DNA of 64,000 bases from UBA2210 sp036825195 (GCA_036825195.1 DAISYQ010000008.1:1-64000), one strand, 5' to 3'; shown: positions 35,331 through 45,472, counted from the first letter of the stretch. A program made the numbers and translations. The notes: generated by a model not told the origin, from the sequence alone.

Positions 35331-35362
35331 ACACCCACCGTGCATACAGTGCCGGTGGGTGT
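35331..35362. terminator. hairpin terminator between convergent genes
   Basis: ACACCCACCG (35331-35340) and CGGTGGGTGT (35353-35362) form a perfect 10-bp stem with a 12-nt loop that can pair further. It lies between the secreted-protein gene and gyrA, which converge. A short TT follows on the plus strand. Confidence 0.65.
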
Positions 35363-35417
35363 TTACATCTTCAACAATGCCGGATCAATCACTATTTGAT
35401 GTTCTGAAACGACATCA

Positions 35418-37898
35418 TTAAAAATCGAATGATTCCGATTCCATATCTGGTAATTGCTCATTCAAGGTCGGCTCTTCACGTTCCACCCGGGCCAATCCAA
35501 CGAGTCTCTCATTATCTTCCAGCTCTATCAGTTTTACGCCCTGGGTACTTCGATGCAGGAGAGATACCTCGTTCACACCGAGTCGTATAATATTACCGGT
35601 GCTACTGATCAACATAATGTCCTCATCACCGGTGACCTGTTTGATACGTGTCACAAACCCAACCCTTGATGTAGTCTTCAAATTAATGATGCCTTTGCCT
35701 CCACGGGACTGAAGACGGTATTCCGAAATCTCCGTTCTCTTGCCAAATCCGTTTTCTGAAACGGTCAGAATGGAATTACTGTCACTCAGCACCTCCATAC
35801 CCACCACCTCGTCATCGTCCGCTATTCTGATACCGACCACGCCACGGGACGTCCGCCCTATGGCACGAACATCATGCTCGTTGAATCGTATGGCATTACC
35901 CTTCTTGGAACCCAGAAAGATATCCTGGTCTCCATTTGTCTGCTTGACATCAATCAACTCATCTCCCTCATCGAGGGTCAATGCGATAATACCGCCGGCC
36001 CTTGGGTTGGAATAGGCAATCAGATCCGTTTTTTTGATAATACCCCGTTTTGTAGCCATGACAACAAATTTACCCTCCGTAAACTCCTTAACCGGAAGAA
36101 CCGCCGTTATCTTTTCATCTCTTGATATCTCAATGAGATTCACGATCGCTTTTCCCTTTGCAGCCCTTCCGGCCTGAGGGATCTGGTATATCTTCAGCCA
36201 GTATACGCGCCCTAAATTCGTGAAAAACATGATATGACTGTGTGTCGAGGCTATAAACATTCTTTCAATAAAATCATCCTCTTTAGTGCCCATACCGACT
36301 TTACCACGCCCGCCACGATGCTGACTTCTGTAGAGACTGACCGGATTTCGTTTGATATAGCTCTGGTGTGATATGGTAACCACCATATCCTCTTCCACAA
36401 TCATATCCTCAATCCCGATATCAGTACTGCTCAAGACTATTTCTGTTCTCCTTGCATCTCCATAGCGTTTCTGAATATCTTCCAACTCTTCAATGATGAT
36501 ACCAAGTATCTTGCGGGAATCGGCAAGTATACCTTCAAGTTTTTTTACAAGAGCCGATATCTCGATATGTTCTTCACGTATCTTGTCTCTTTCCAGGCCG
36601 GTCAATCTTTGTAATCTCATTTCCAAGATTGCTTTCGCCTGCTCTTCACTCAAACCAAACTGTGCCATCAACTCGTCTGATGCCGTTTTCGCGTTTTGTG
36701 ACGCCTTGATAACGGCGATGACTTCATCGATATGGTCAAGAGCTATGACAAGCCCTTCAAGGATGTGGAGTCTCTCTCTGGCCTTTGCTAATTCAAATTC
36801 TGTTCTTCGAGTAATGACTTCCTTTCTGAAGTCTATAAATTTACTAAGGATCTCCTTCAGATTCATAACCATGGGTTGTCCCCTGTCAATTGCCAGCATG
36901 ATTATGCCAAAGGTAGATTCCATCTGAGTATGTTTATAGAGTTGATTGATGATAACTCCCGATATCTCGTCCCGTTTAAGATCTATTACGATTCTCATGC
37001 CTTCACGATCCGACTCATCTCTCAGATCGGCAATCCCATTGATCTTCTTTTCCTTGACCAAATCTGATATTTTTTCAATGAGATTCGCTTTGTTCACCAG
37101 ATACGGAAGTTCTGTAATAACAATACTCTCTCTTTCATTTCTCGCATTTCGTTCAATGATGGCACGTGCCCTGACTTTAATAATTCCGCGTCCTGTTCGA
37201 TAGGCAGACACGATACCTTCTCTACCATTAATGAATCCTGCCGTCGGAAAATCAGGGCCTTTGACAAACTCCATGAGATCATCTACGGAAAGTTCAGGAT
37301 TATGAATGAGTTCTATTATGCCATCGACCAGTTCGTTAAGATTATGGGGGGGAATATTGGTCGTCAGACCAACGGCAATTCCCGATGACCCGTTCAGAAG
37401 AAGAGTGGGAATCTTGGCCGGAAAGACAACCGGTTCCTCGAGGGAACCATCGTAGTTGGGAATGAAATCAACGGTTTCCTTATCAAGATCGGGGAGCAGT
37501 TCGTCGGCGATCTTTTCCATTCTTATTTCGGTATAACGCATGGCCGCAGGCGGATCTCCGTCAACGGATCCGAAATTTCCTTGCCCATCAATGAGCGGAT
37601 ACCTCATAGAAAAATCCTGAGCCATCCTTACAATAGTATCGTATGCCGCCGTATCCCCGTGGGGATGATATTTACCGATGATATCACCAACAATCCTCGC
37701 CGATTTTTTATAAGGTCTGTTCCAACGATTGCCAAGTTCGGACATGGCAAAGAGGGCTCTGCGATGAACCGGCTTCAATCCGTCTCGAACATCGGGAATT
37801 GCGCGACCGACGATCACGCTCATCGCATATTCCATATAGGATTTTTTCATCTCCGATTCTATCGTGACCGGTATGTTCTTCTGGAATAACTGATCCAT
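35418..37898 (-). CDS. gyrA: DNA gyrase subunit A
   Basis: 826 residues with the full layout: N-terminal breakage-reunion domain with the catalytic tyrosine region (RYTEIRMEKI), and a C-terminal beta-pinwheel ending with a GyrA-box-like QSRGGKG. The quinolone region reads HPHGDTAAYD: a Thr takes the place of E. coli Ser83 while Asp87 is kept, which is a natural variant in many taxa. With GyrB it introduces negative supercoils. It lies 69 bp after gyrB in the origin cluster. No strong ribosome-binding site is visible. Confidence 0.97.
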   Translation of the reverse strand: MDQLFQKNIPVTIESEMKKSYMEYAMSVIVGRAIPDVRDGLKPVHRRALFAMSELGNRWNRPYKKSARIVGDIIGKYHPHGDTAAYDTIVRMAQDFSMRYPLIDGQGNFGSVDGDPPAAMRYTEIRMEKIADELLPDLDKETVDFIPNYDGSLEEPVVFPAKIPTLLLNGSSGIAVGLTTNIPPHNLNELVDGIIELIHNPELSVDDLMEFVKGPDFPTAGFINGREGIVSAYRTGRGIIKVRARAIIERNARNERESIVITELPYLVNKANLIEKISDLVKEKKINGIADLRDESDREGMRIVIDLKRDEISGVIINQLYKHTQMESTFGIIMLAIDRGQPMVMNLKEILSKFIDFRKEVITRRTEFELAKARERLHILEGLVIALDHIDEVIAVIKASQNAKTASDELMAQFGLSEEQAKAILEMRLQRLTGLERDKIREEHIEISALVKKLEGILADSRKILGIIIEELEDIQKRYGDARRTEIVLSSTDIGIEDMIVEEDMVVTISHQSYIKRNPVSLYRSQHRGGRGKVGMGTKEDDFIERMFIASTHSHIMFFTNLGRVYWLKIYQIPQAGRAAKGKAIVNLIEISRDEKITAVLPVKEFTEGKFVVMATKRGIIKKTDLIAYSNPRAGGIIALTLDEGDELIDVKQTNGDQDIFLGSKKGNAIRFNEHDVRAIGRTSRGVVGIRIADDDEVVGMEVLSDSNSILTVSENGFGKRTEISEYRLQSRGGKGIINLKTTSRVGFVTRIKQVTGDEDIMLISSTGNIIRLGVNEVSLLHRSTQGVKLIELEDNERLVGLARVEREEPTLNEQLPDMESESFDF

Positions 37899-37967
37899 AA
37901 TTATCTTTAAAACCTTTCTTTCTATTTAGGTTTTTAATGGCAGGAAAAGCCTGAATTATCAACGAAA

Positions 37968-40382
37968 CTATATATCGAGATTTGAAACGTTGAGTGCGTT
38001 CTCAAATATAAATTCCTTGCGAGGTTCAACCTGATCCCCCATTAAAGTGGTAAAAATTTCATCAGCCGCAACGGCATCTTCAACCTTTACCTGGAGGAGC
38101 GTTCTTCGTTCAGGATCCATGGTCGTCTCCCACAACTGTTCCGGGTTCATTTCTCCCAGACCTTTATAACGTTGAATAGACATTCCCCGTTGTCCTGCCT
38201 GCATGACATAGTCTATCAACGACCTCATACTCTCAAGCTGTTTATTGTTTTTCGCATCATCGGAACCCTTCTCGACTACTGTGTAAGGAGCTTCACCAAT
38301 GGGATTCAATTGACTCACCTGAACCTTGGCCTCTGAAAATTTCGGCATATTGAAAATATCCTTATCTATCCACGTCGTATGATCCTTCCCGTTACTTTTT
38401 ATATTGAAAAATAATTTGTATCCACCGTGCTCAATATCCTCTTCCGTCCAGTAAGAGTTGATTCGCCTTCCAACCGCTAAAGCGATCCTTTTCCCTATTT
38501 TCAATAGGATATTGTCATCCATAAAGTCGGTTTTAGAAAACACAGGATCTCCGGCTAGCAGTCTGATGATTTCTCCATCTTTGCCACTTTTCTGAAATTT
38601 TTCCAGTATGGTATCAAGTCTGATTCCCTTTTGTATAAAACCCAACAGCTTATTGCCTGTAATAATATCACCCCCACCAGTAACAAGCTGTACCTTCTCC
38701 ACGCCATTTGTCAGAATGTAGTCGTTCATCTCTTTTTCTGTATTGATGTACCACTCCTTTTTTTTGTCCGTTAATCGAAAAAGGGGTGGTTGTGCTACAT
38801 ATAGGTAACCCCTATCGATCATTTCACGCATATGCCTGAAAAAGAATGTTAACAATAGGGTCCTGATATGCGCTCCATCCACGTCTGCATCTGTCATGAT
38901 TATAACTTTATGGTAGCGAAGCTTATTGACGTTATATTCTTCTTCTCCGATACCGGCACCGAGGGCAGTAACAATCACCTTGATCTCGTTATTATTGAGC
39001 ATCTTATCGAGTCGTGCCTTCTCAACGTTAAGCACCTTTCCCCTCAAGGGCAAAATAGCCTGATTTCTTCTGTCCCTTCCCTGTTTAGCGGAACCACCGG
39101 CCGAGTCTCCTTCGACGATATACACCTCACTTCGTGCAGGGTCTTTTTCCTGACAATCGGCCAATTTTCCCGGAAGAGATGTGACTTCGAGCGCACTTTT
39201 CCTTCGTGTTAACTCACGAGCCCTCCTTGCGGCATCCCGAGCCCGTGCCGCATCGACCGATTTGGATACTATCTGCCGTGCTATTGAAGGATTCTCTTCA
39301 AAGTAACTGCCGAGTTTCTCATACACTACGGCCTCTACAAGCCCTTTGACCTCGCTATTACCAAGTTTTGTTTTCGTCTGACCTTCAAATTGAGGTTGTT
39401 TGATCTTAACACTGATAACGCACCCTAATCCTTCACGGACATCTTCCCCCTTCAACGATGTTTTTCCGTTTTTGACAAGTCCGCTGTTCACAAGATAGTT
39501 ATTGATCACCCGCGTCAGAGCCGATCTAAAACCGATGAGATGGGTTCCACCCTCCGTGGTATTAATGCTGTTCGCATACGAAAAAATATTTTCCATATAC
39601 CCTTCATTATATTGTAACGCCAACTCCACAGAACAATCATCCTTTTCTCCGCTTATATAGACCGGCTTTGCATGGAGTACCTTCTTATTTCTGTTGATAT
39701 ATTCAACGAACGAAACGATCCCTCCCTTATAAAAAAATTCATTATTCTGATCCGTTCTCTCATCGGAAATCACGATCTTTATGCCACTATTTAAAAAAGC
39801 AAGTTCTCTCAGCCTATTAGAAAGTACCTCAAAACTAAAATTAATATCCTCAAAGACCTCAGAATCAGGCATAAAGGTTATTTTTGTCCCTCTTCTCTTG
39901 GTTTTACCAACCATCTTAAGAGGTTCTACAGGAATGCCTCGCTTATATGACTGTCTGTACACTCCCCCCTCTCTTCTGACCTCCAGTTCAAGATATTCAG
40001 AAAGGGCATTGACAACCGACACCCCCACACCGTGCAGTCCTCCTGATATCTTATAGTTATCGTTGTTAAACTTCCCACCCGCATGGAGCTTGGTAAGTAC
40101 CACCTCTGCTGCAGATACATGTTCAGTTTTGTGCATATCGACGGGGATACCTCTTCCATTATCTTCCACCGTTACACTGTTATCCACCCGTATCTTGACA
40201 CTAATGGAATCACACTGTCCCGCAGCTGCCTCATCCACGCTATTATCGACGACTTCATACACCAAGTGATGAAGACCGTCTCTGCCGGTGCTCCCTATGT
40301 ACATGGCAGGCCTTTTCCGAACGGCCTCAAGTCCATCAAGAACTTTTATGCTATCTGCACTGTATGACGTTCCCACTGTCAC
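37968..40382 (-). CDS. gyrB: DNA gyrase subunit B
   Basis: 804 residues from a GTG at 40382, preceded by AAAGGA and 5 bp after dnaN; an upstream ATG at 40424 would overlap dnaN by 37 bp. GHKL ATPase motifs are present (VDNSVDEAAAG, ENNGRG-type EDNGRGIPVD), with TOPRIM motifs EGDSAGGSAKQGRD and DADVDGAHI. A long insertion after TOPRIM (about residues 545-715) is typical of Gram-negative GyrB. It hydrolyses ATP to drive supercoiling by GyrA. Confidence 0.97.
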   Translation of the reverse strand: MTVGTSYSADSIKVLDGLEAVRKRPAMYIGSTGRDGLHHLVYEVVDNSVDEAAAGQCDSISVKIRVDNSVTVEDNGRGIPVDMHKTEHVSAAEVVLTKLHAGGKFNNDNYKISGGLHGVGVSVVNALSEYLELEVRREGGVYRQSYKRGIPVEPLKMVGKTKRRGTKITFMPDSEVFEDINFSFEVLSNRLRELAFLNSGIKIVISDERTDQNNEFFYKGGIVSFVEYINRNKKVLHAKPVYISGEKDDCSVELALQYNEGYMENIFSYANSINTTEGGTHLIGFRSALTRVINNYLVNSGLVKNGKTSLKGEDVREGLGCVISVKIKQPQFEGQTKTKLGNSEVKGLVEAVVYEKLGSYFEENPSIARQIVSKSVDAARARDAARRARELTRRKSALEVTSLPGKLADCQEKDPARSEVYIVEGDSAGGSAKQGRDRRNQAILPLRGKVLNVEKARLDKMLNNNEIKVIVTALGAGIGEEEYNVNKLRYHKVIIMTDADVDGAHIRTLLLTFFFRHMREMIDRGYLYVAQPPLFRLTDKKKEWYINTEKEMNDYILTNGVEKVQLVTGGGDIITGNKLLGFIQKGIRLDTILEKFQKSGKDGEIIRLLAGDPVFSKTDFMDDNILLKIGKRIALAVGRRINSYWTEEDIEHGGYKLFFNIKSNGKDHTTWIDKDIFNMPKFSEAKVQVSQLNPIGEAPYTVVEKGSDDAKNNKQLESMRSLIDYVMQAGQRGMSIQRYKGLGEMNPEQLWETTMDPERRTLLQVKVEDAVAADEIFTTLMGDQVEPRKEFIFENALNVSNLDI

Positions 40383-40387
40383 TCTAC

Positions 40388-41500
40388 TTAATCCTTTCTT
40401 AAATTGATAGGCATGACGACACACATATAATCATTGTGATTGGGAGAGGTTATTACCCCGGGCCCATTGTCGCTTCTCATCTCAAAAGATATCGTATCAT
40501 CGTCAATAGGGTCCATTGCATCTATCAAATACCTAACATTATAACCAACCTCTAATACATCTCCACTGTAGGCTACATCTATCTCATCCTTCGCTTCACC
40601 AACATCCGGGTTAGTCGATGTCAAGATCATTCTTTGGTCGGATATATCTATCTTCACGCCACTGAATCTTTCTGTAGACATGACACTCATTCTCCTGAGA
40701 GAAGGGAGTATCTTTTTCTTATCGAGTAGTATCTTGACTCCCCCTCCTTGAGGGATCACCCTCTTGTAATCCGGATACTCAGCATCAATAAGACTTAACC
40801 TCAACATCGTATCTTTCTTCATGAACACACAAACACCGTTCAATACGCGAACATCGACAGAATCTCCTTCTTCCACCAGTTTTCTAATCTCAGAGACTCC
40901 TTTTCTGGGTATGATTATTCCCTTGATAGTGTAATTGTTATCAACATCATGTAATGGCATATCGACAAGAGATAACCGATGGCCATCCGTGGCAACGACA
41001 GTAATATTTCCTTCTATTACTTTAAAAAATACCCCATTCAGATTCGGTCTCATCTCATCATGAGAAATCGCAAAGAATGTCTTCTCTATGATATTTTTTA
41101 AAAGATCACAGGGTATTTTCAAAGACTCGACATTCTCCACATCTAAAACCTCAGGAAAATCATCGGCCGATATACCCGGTATTTTATAGATAACTTTCTC
41201 ACATGTCACATTAACCCAATTATTTTCCATCACCATAAAACTGATGGTATCTCCTTGTATTTCCCGTAACATTTCGAATAGTTTTCTGGCAGGAACGGTG
41301 ATCTTCCCGGGGGTTTTAATCTTTGCATCATAATATAAAATAAGACCGATTTCTCTGTCAGTGGCCACTATCTTGATCTGATCCGATTCGGTTGAGATCA
41401 GGATATTATTGAGAATCGGCAGGGTCGTTTTCTTCTCTACCACTCCCAGAGTTTTTTGAATGCCATCAAGAAATTTACTTCTCTCAATTAAGAAATCCAT
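40388..41500 (-). CDS. dnaN: DNA polymerase III sliding clamp (beta subunit)
   Basis: 370 residues in three clamp domains. Visible family elements include LPILNNILI near residue 25, ATDGHRLSLVDM in the middle, and the C-terminal VVMPINLR that ends most clamps. It encircles DNA and tethers the polymerase. GGAACAGGTG precedes the ATG. It follows dnaA with a 147-bp AT-rich gap and is followed directly by gyrB. Confidence 0.97.
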   Translation of the reverse strand: MDFLIERSKFLDGIQKTLGVVEKKTTLPILNNILISTESDQIKIVATDREIGLILYYDAKIKTPGKITVPARKLFEMLREIQGDTISFMVMENNWVNVTCEKVIYKIPGISADDFPEVLDVENVESLKIPCDLLKNIIEKTFFAISHDEMRPNLNGVFFKVIEGNITVVATDGHRLSLVDMPLHDVDNNYTIKGIIIPRKGVSEIRKLVEEGDSVDVRVLNGVCVFMKKDTMLRLSLIDAEYPDYKRVIPQGGGVKILLDKKKILPSLRRMSVMSTERFSGVKIDISDQRMILTSTNPDVGEAKDEIDVAYSGDVLEVGYNVRYLIDAMDPIDDDTISFEMRSDNGPGVITSPNHNDYMCVVMPINLRKD

Positions 41501-41647
41501 TTTTTCACCTGTTCCTTAAAAAGTGATTAATTAAAAAAATAGCAGTAATAGTAGTACCTGTTAATCTGTTGATGGAACATATATAACTATTTCATTTTTT
41601 TAACTATATATATAAAAAATACACTTAATGAAATGTTGAAAATCAGT
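41501..41647. other. AT-rich dnaA-dnaN intergenic region, candidate unwinding element
   Basis: This 147-bp gap is very AT-rich, with an ATATATATA stretch near 41606. It contains a run of trinucleotides TAG-CAG-TAA-TAG-TAG-TAC (41540-41557) resembling DnaA-trio elements, and TGTTGATGG (41567-41575), one base from the reverse DnaA-box candidate upstream of dnaA. Many bacteria unwind the origin in this gap. No experiment is implied. Confidence 0.4.
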
Positions 41648-42970
41648 TTATAAAATTGCCTCTATCTCTTCCACTATTTTTTTTATTTCATGATCCTTTT
41701 CAATCATTTTCCTTATCTTGTTATTGGAATAAATGACTGTTGAATGGTCCCTTCCCCCAACCTTTTCCCCGATGTCAGGGAAGGAACTATTCGTCAGTTT
41801 TCTGGCAATATACATGACAATCTGCCGTGACATAACAAGATTCTTATTCTTCTTTTTAGATCGGATGTCTCCCACCTTCAGGTTGAATTTTTTTGCAACC
41901 GCTTTAATGATTTCATCGATAGTTATTTCTCTTTTGACTGTATGTTTCAGTAAATTCTTTATAACATCTTTGACCGTATCGATAGTAATTTCCTTCCCGG
42001 TAAGAGAAGCATATGCCGATATCCTTGTTAATATTCCCTCTAATTCCCTTATGTTAGAGTCAGCAACGGAAGCGATATAATGTATGATATCGTTTGGCAC
42101 ATGAATATTATTTTCCTGTGCCTTCTTTTCTATAATTGCTATCCTCGTTTCAACATCGGGCGGTTGAATATCGGCTATTAATCCCCACTCAAATCTCGAT
42201 CGTATTCTTCCCTCAAGATTCTCTATTTCTTTTGGAAATTTATCACTCGTAACAACTATTTGTTTTCTTGAGTCATGGAGGGTATTGAATGTGTGAAAGA
42301 ATTCTTCCTGTGTCCTCTCTTTGCCAGCTATGAATTGAATGTCGTCAATCAAGAGGGAGTCGATTTTTCTATATTTTTCCCGAAAATTGGTCATTTTATC
42401 ATATCGTATGGAATATATGAGTTCATTCATAAATTCTTCAGCTGAAACATAGAGCACGTTTTTCTGAGGGTACAGCGAGGCCGTATGGATACCGATGGCA
42501 TTGATCAGGTGAGTCTTACCCAAACCGACGCCACCATAGATAAAGAGAGGATTGTAATTATGTGCTGGTTGTTCTGCCACAGAAAGGGCTGCGGCATGAG
42601 CGAACTGATTAGATGATCCTACAACGAATCGTTCAAAACTGTAATTTGGATTGAGAGATGAATGGAGTCGAAGCGGTCCTTTTTTTGCCGTGGTTTTTTC
42701 ACTTACATCATGAGATATATCAACTTCCTCGGGCTTATTGACGACAAATTGTATCATTACGTTGATCCCCGATACATCGGAAAGGGAGTTTGTAATGATC
42801 TCCATATAGTTTTCGATAATCCAATCCTTAAAGAACTTATTTGGCACACCAAGAAGGACGTTACTATCTTCCAGCGAAACAATCTTAATTGGTTTTATCC
42901 AGGTTTCAAAGTTTTGCTGACTGATTTTATCTTTAATTATTTTAATACTTTCATTCCAAAATGATTCCAA
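41648..42970 (-). CDS. dnaA: chromosomal replication initiator DnaA
   Basis: 440 residues with all four domains: N-terminal helicase-loading domain, short linker (about 90-105), AAA+ domain with GGVGLGKTHL, LLIDDIQFIAGKERTQEEFFH and the arginine-finger region, and the C-terminal DNA-binding signature GGRDHSTVIYSNNKI. The start is a TTG at 42970 (codons TTG GAA TCA), 9 nt after AAGGA; no in-frame ATG upstream exists. It is oriented like dnaN, with DnaA-box candidates just upstream. Confidence 0.97.
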   Translation of the reverse strand: MESFWNESIKIIKDKISQQNFETWIKPIKIVSLEDSNVLLGVPNKFFKDWIIENYMEIITNSLSDVSGINVMIQFVVNKPEEVDISHDVSEKTTAKKGPLRLHSSLNPNYSFERFVVGSSNQFAHAAALSVAEQPAHNYNPLFIYGGVGLGKTHLINAIGIHTASLYPQKNVLYVSAEEFMNELIYSIRYDKMTNFREKYRKIDSLLIDDIQFIAGKERTQEEFFHTFNTLHDSRKQIVVTSDKFPKEIENLEGRIRSRFEWGLIADIQPPDVETRIAIIEKKAQENNIHVPNDIIHYIASVADSNIRELEGILTRISAYASLTGKEITIDTVKDVIKNLLKHTVKREITIDEIIKAVAKKFNLKVGDIRSKKKNKNLVMSRQIVMYIARKLTNSSFPDIGEKVGGRDHSTVIYSNNKIRKMIEKDHEIKKIVEEIEAIL

Positions 42971-42994
42971 AATTATCGATCCTTATTAACAATG

Positions 42995-43031
42995 TTATCA
43001 ACAGGTGTTGATAGTTTTTTCCATATCAACA
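42995..43031. promoter_or_regulatory. cluster of three DnaA-box-like sites, candidate oriC part
   Basis: TTATCAACA (42995-43003), TGTTGATAG (43006-43014, reverse) and ATATCAACA (43023-43031) share the core TATCAACA. The first two form a perfect 18-bp palindrome with a 2-bp centre. They differ from the E. coli box TTATCCACA by one base in the core. Their place 25-60 bp before dnaA fits autoregulation and origin recognition. Confidence 0.55.
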
Positions 43032-43056
43032 ATATCTTTTTATGAAAGAAAATTTA

Positions 43057-43917
43057 TTAAGCACCTTCACCATTCATGATAATATCCACTACTCTATCCA
43101 GATCATCTATGGAAGAGAACCGAATTTCTATAACACCACCATTTCTCAATTGCCGTATACCTGTCTTAACCATCAATTTTTTAGATATGCGATTCTCAAT
43201 GTCTGTAATGTACGTTTCCTTCTCCACCCTTTTTTTCTTCTTAATATACAGATCAACAGATTTTGCCAGTTTTTCAGTTTCTCTAACACTTAATTGTTTC
43301 TTAATAATTTCCCTTAACACAGAAATCTGTCTATCGAATGAGTCAACCGAAAGGATGGCTCTCGCATGTCCGGCGGAAATAGTTTTATTGATGAGGGCTT
43401 CCTTGGCTTCTTCTGGAAGATTGAGCAGTCGAAGTGAGTTGACTACGGTCGAACGATCCTTTCCCACCCGTGCAGAAATTTCATCGTGAGAGAGGTGAAA
43501 CTTCTGCATTAAGGTCTGATATGCTTCAGATTCTTCTATAGGATTGAGTCTCTCCCGTTGTATATTCTCTACAAGGGATAATTCGGCTACATCCAGATCT
43601 TGTGCATCATGTCTGATAATGATCGGAACATCAATCAATCCTGCGGCTTGGGCAGCTCTCCACCTGCGTTCTCCGGCGATAATTTCATAACCCGACTCAA
43701 TTTTTCGCACAACAATCGGTTGCAATATACCGTTTTTCTTGATGGATGCCACGAGGTTCTTTTGTTCTTTACCGTCGAAGAGTTTTCGGGGCTGGAATCT
43801 GTTCGGTGACAACTCTTCGATTCCGCACATTGCAAATTTTGGTTTGTCAGCAGGGTCATCCATCAGATCGGTGAATATGGCACCGAGCCCCTTACCCAAG
43901 GCGTTTTTCTTAGACAT
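43057..43917 (-). CDS. parB: chromosome-partitioning protein ParB (Spo0J-type)
   Basis: 286 residues. ParB/sulfiredoxin-like CTPase domain with GIEELSPNRFQPRKLFD, IVVRKIESGYEIIAGERRWRAAQAAG and ENIQRERLNPIEESEAYQ, then a helix-turn-helix (HDEISARVGKDRSTVVNSLRLL) that reads parS, and a C-terminal dimer domain. It loads on parS and spreads as a CTP-dependent clamp. Its ATG overlaps the parA stop by one base (TAATG). A perfect parS lies at 51089-51104. Confidence 0.96.
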   Translation of the reverse strand: MSKKNALGKGLGAIFTDLMDDPADKPKFAMCGIEELSPNRFQPRKLFDGKEQKNLVASIKKNGILQPIVVRKIESGYEIIAGERRWRAAQAAGLIDVPIIIRHDAQDLDVAELSLVENIQRERLNPIEESEAYQTLMQKFHLSHDEISARVGKDRSTVVNSLRLLNLPEEAKEALINKTISAGHARAILSVDSFDRQISVLREIIKKQLSVRETEKLAKSVDLYIKKKKRVEKETYITDIENRISKKLMVKTGIRQLRNGGVIEIRFSSIDDLDRVVDIIMNGEGA

Positions 43918-44708
43918 TATATCCTTCCGTTAGTCATAATCTCTCTTGCCAGTGACATATATGCAACCGCACCGCTCGATTTTATATCATACAGTATAAT
44001 AGGCAATCCGTGGCTCGGGCTTTCGGAAAGCCTTACGTTTCTTGGTATGATGGTTTTAAATACGTTAGACCCGAAAAAATCTCGAGCCTCATCGGCTACC
44101 TGGTGGGAAAGCCGATTTCTCTTATCGAACATGGTAAGTAATATGCCAGCCAACGACAGGGAGGGATTAAGTCGTGCCTGTACAAGCTTGACATTACTAA
44201 GAAGATGCCCCAATCCTTCCAGAGCAAAGTATTCACATTGCAGCGGAATAATAAGTAAATCGGATGCTACGAGGGCATTAATAGTCAAAAATCCAAGAGA
44301 AGGAGGACAATCAATTATAATAAATTCATAAGAAGTGTCAATTTTTTTTAGAAAGTTCTTCAGTTGCTTTTCTCTACTGTTGAGAGAAACGAATTCAACC
44401 TCCACGCCGATCAGATCGCGATTAGAGGGGATAATATCGAGTGTTGCAATAGGGGTCTTGAACATGACTTCTTCGAAAGGAGCATCTTGAACCAGAGCAT
44501 AGTAGAGGTTATTTTTGTCAATTGTGGATGGATCAATACCGATACCACTTGTTGCGTTTCCCTGAGGATCACAATCTATGAGAAGGGTTTTTTTTTCAGC
44601 GGCGGCAAGGGATGCCGACAGATTAATGGCAGTCGTTGTTTTGCCGACGCCGCCCTTCTGGTTTGCTATGCATATTACCTTTCTCATCTGTTTAGGTAAA
44701 TCTTTCAT
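43917..44708 (-). CDS. parA: chromosome-partitioning ATPase ParA (Soj-type)
   Basis: 263 residues. Deviant Walker A KGGVGKTTTAINLSASLA near the N-terminus, then DCDPQGNATSGIG, and a switch region IIIDCPPSLGFLTINAL. ParA forms the nucleoid-bound gradient that moves ParB-parS complexes. The start could also be the ATG at codon 8 (44687, MRKVICIANQKGG), which matches most relatives; neither has a clear ribosome-binding site. Confidence 0.95.
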   Translation of the reverse strand: MKDLPKQMRKVICIANQKGGVGKTTTAINLSASLAAAEKKTLLIDCDPQGNATSGIGIDPSTIDKNNLYYALVQDAPFEEVMFKTPIATLDIIPSNRDLIGVEVEFVSLNSREKQLKNFLKKIDTSYEFIIIDCPPSLGFLTINALVASDLLIIPLQCEYFALEGLGHLLSNVKLVQARLNPSLSLAGILLTMFDKRNRLSHQVADEARDFFGSNVFKTIIPRNVRLSESPSHGLPIILYDIKSSGAVAYMSLAREIMTNGRI

Positions 44709-44794
44709 GATTTTTTGAGATACAAACCGAATATCTTACCGTACCATATAAGGGGAAATTTTAGAAGAGGTAATTTGAGGGAGCCCATGTCGTG

Positions 44795-45472
44795 TTATGA
44801 CATATTTCTATGAAAACAAAGGATTATTCTTGTTTCACCCGTGACTGGAAGGGTTATTTCATCATAGTCTTTTAATGTAAGCCCGGTTTTCTTGATGGTG
44901 TCTGCTGCCATTGCAAGCTCCTCATCGGCGTGATCCCCCTTCATGGCTATCAGAATGCCACCGGAAGAAAGAAAGGGTTCTCCCATAAGAAGAAGCTGAG
45001 ATATTTTAAAGGCAGCTTTGGATATTACGACATCAAAACCGCCTGTAAACCTTTTTTCGTGTATCAGTGATTCTGCCCTGTCATGTATCACGGAAATGTC
45101 CTTGAGTTTGAGCTTTCTGATGACATATTTGAGAAAAGAAGTCTTCTTACGGGACGAATCGAGGAGGGCAACAAACAATGAGTCCATAGTAACCTTTAAT
45201 GGGATGCCTGGAAAACCTGCCCCGGTTCCTATGTCCAATAATGTCGAATTATGACTAGGTATAAATTTTAAAACTGTTAGAGAATCAATAACATGTTTTG
45301 GTATATCAAGAGATGATTTTATGGAAACAAGAGACATTTTATCGTTCCAGAACAGCAACTCTTCGTAATATGAGGAGAGGAGATCCATTGCACGGGTAGA
45401 GAGTGTGATACCGATATCATCAGAGGCTGCTGATACTATCTCTTCAAAAGTTGTCATTTCTAATAGCTTCAT
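44795..45472 (-). CDS. rsmG: 16S rRNA (guanine527-N7)-methyltransferase RsmG
   Basis: About 225 residues from the ATG at 45472; the ATG at 45457 is also possible. The open frame extends much further upstream, but that part runs antisense to the trmJ gene and is not family-like. SAM-binding motif LLDIGTGAGFPGIPLKV and FDVVISKAAFKISQLL are as in RsmG (GidB). It methylates G527 of 16S rRNA. It is the usual neighbour of parAB near origins. No strong ribosome-binding site is visible. Confidence 0.9.
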   Translation of the reverse strand: MKLLEMTTFEEIVSAASDDIGITLSTRAMDLLSSYYEELLFWNDKMSLVSIKSSLDIPKHVIDSLTVLKFIPSHNSTLLDIGTGAGFPGIPLKVTMDSLFVALLDSSRKKTSFLKYVIRKLKLKDISVIHDRAESLIHEKRFTGGFDVVISKAAFKISQLLLMGEPFLSSGGILIAMKGDHADEELAMAADTIKKTGLTLKDYDEITLPVTGETRIILCFHRNMS

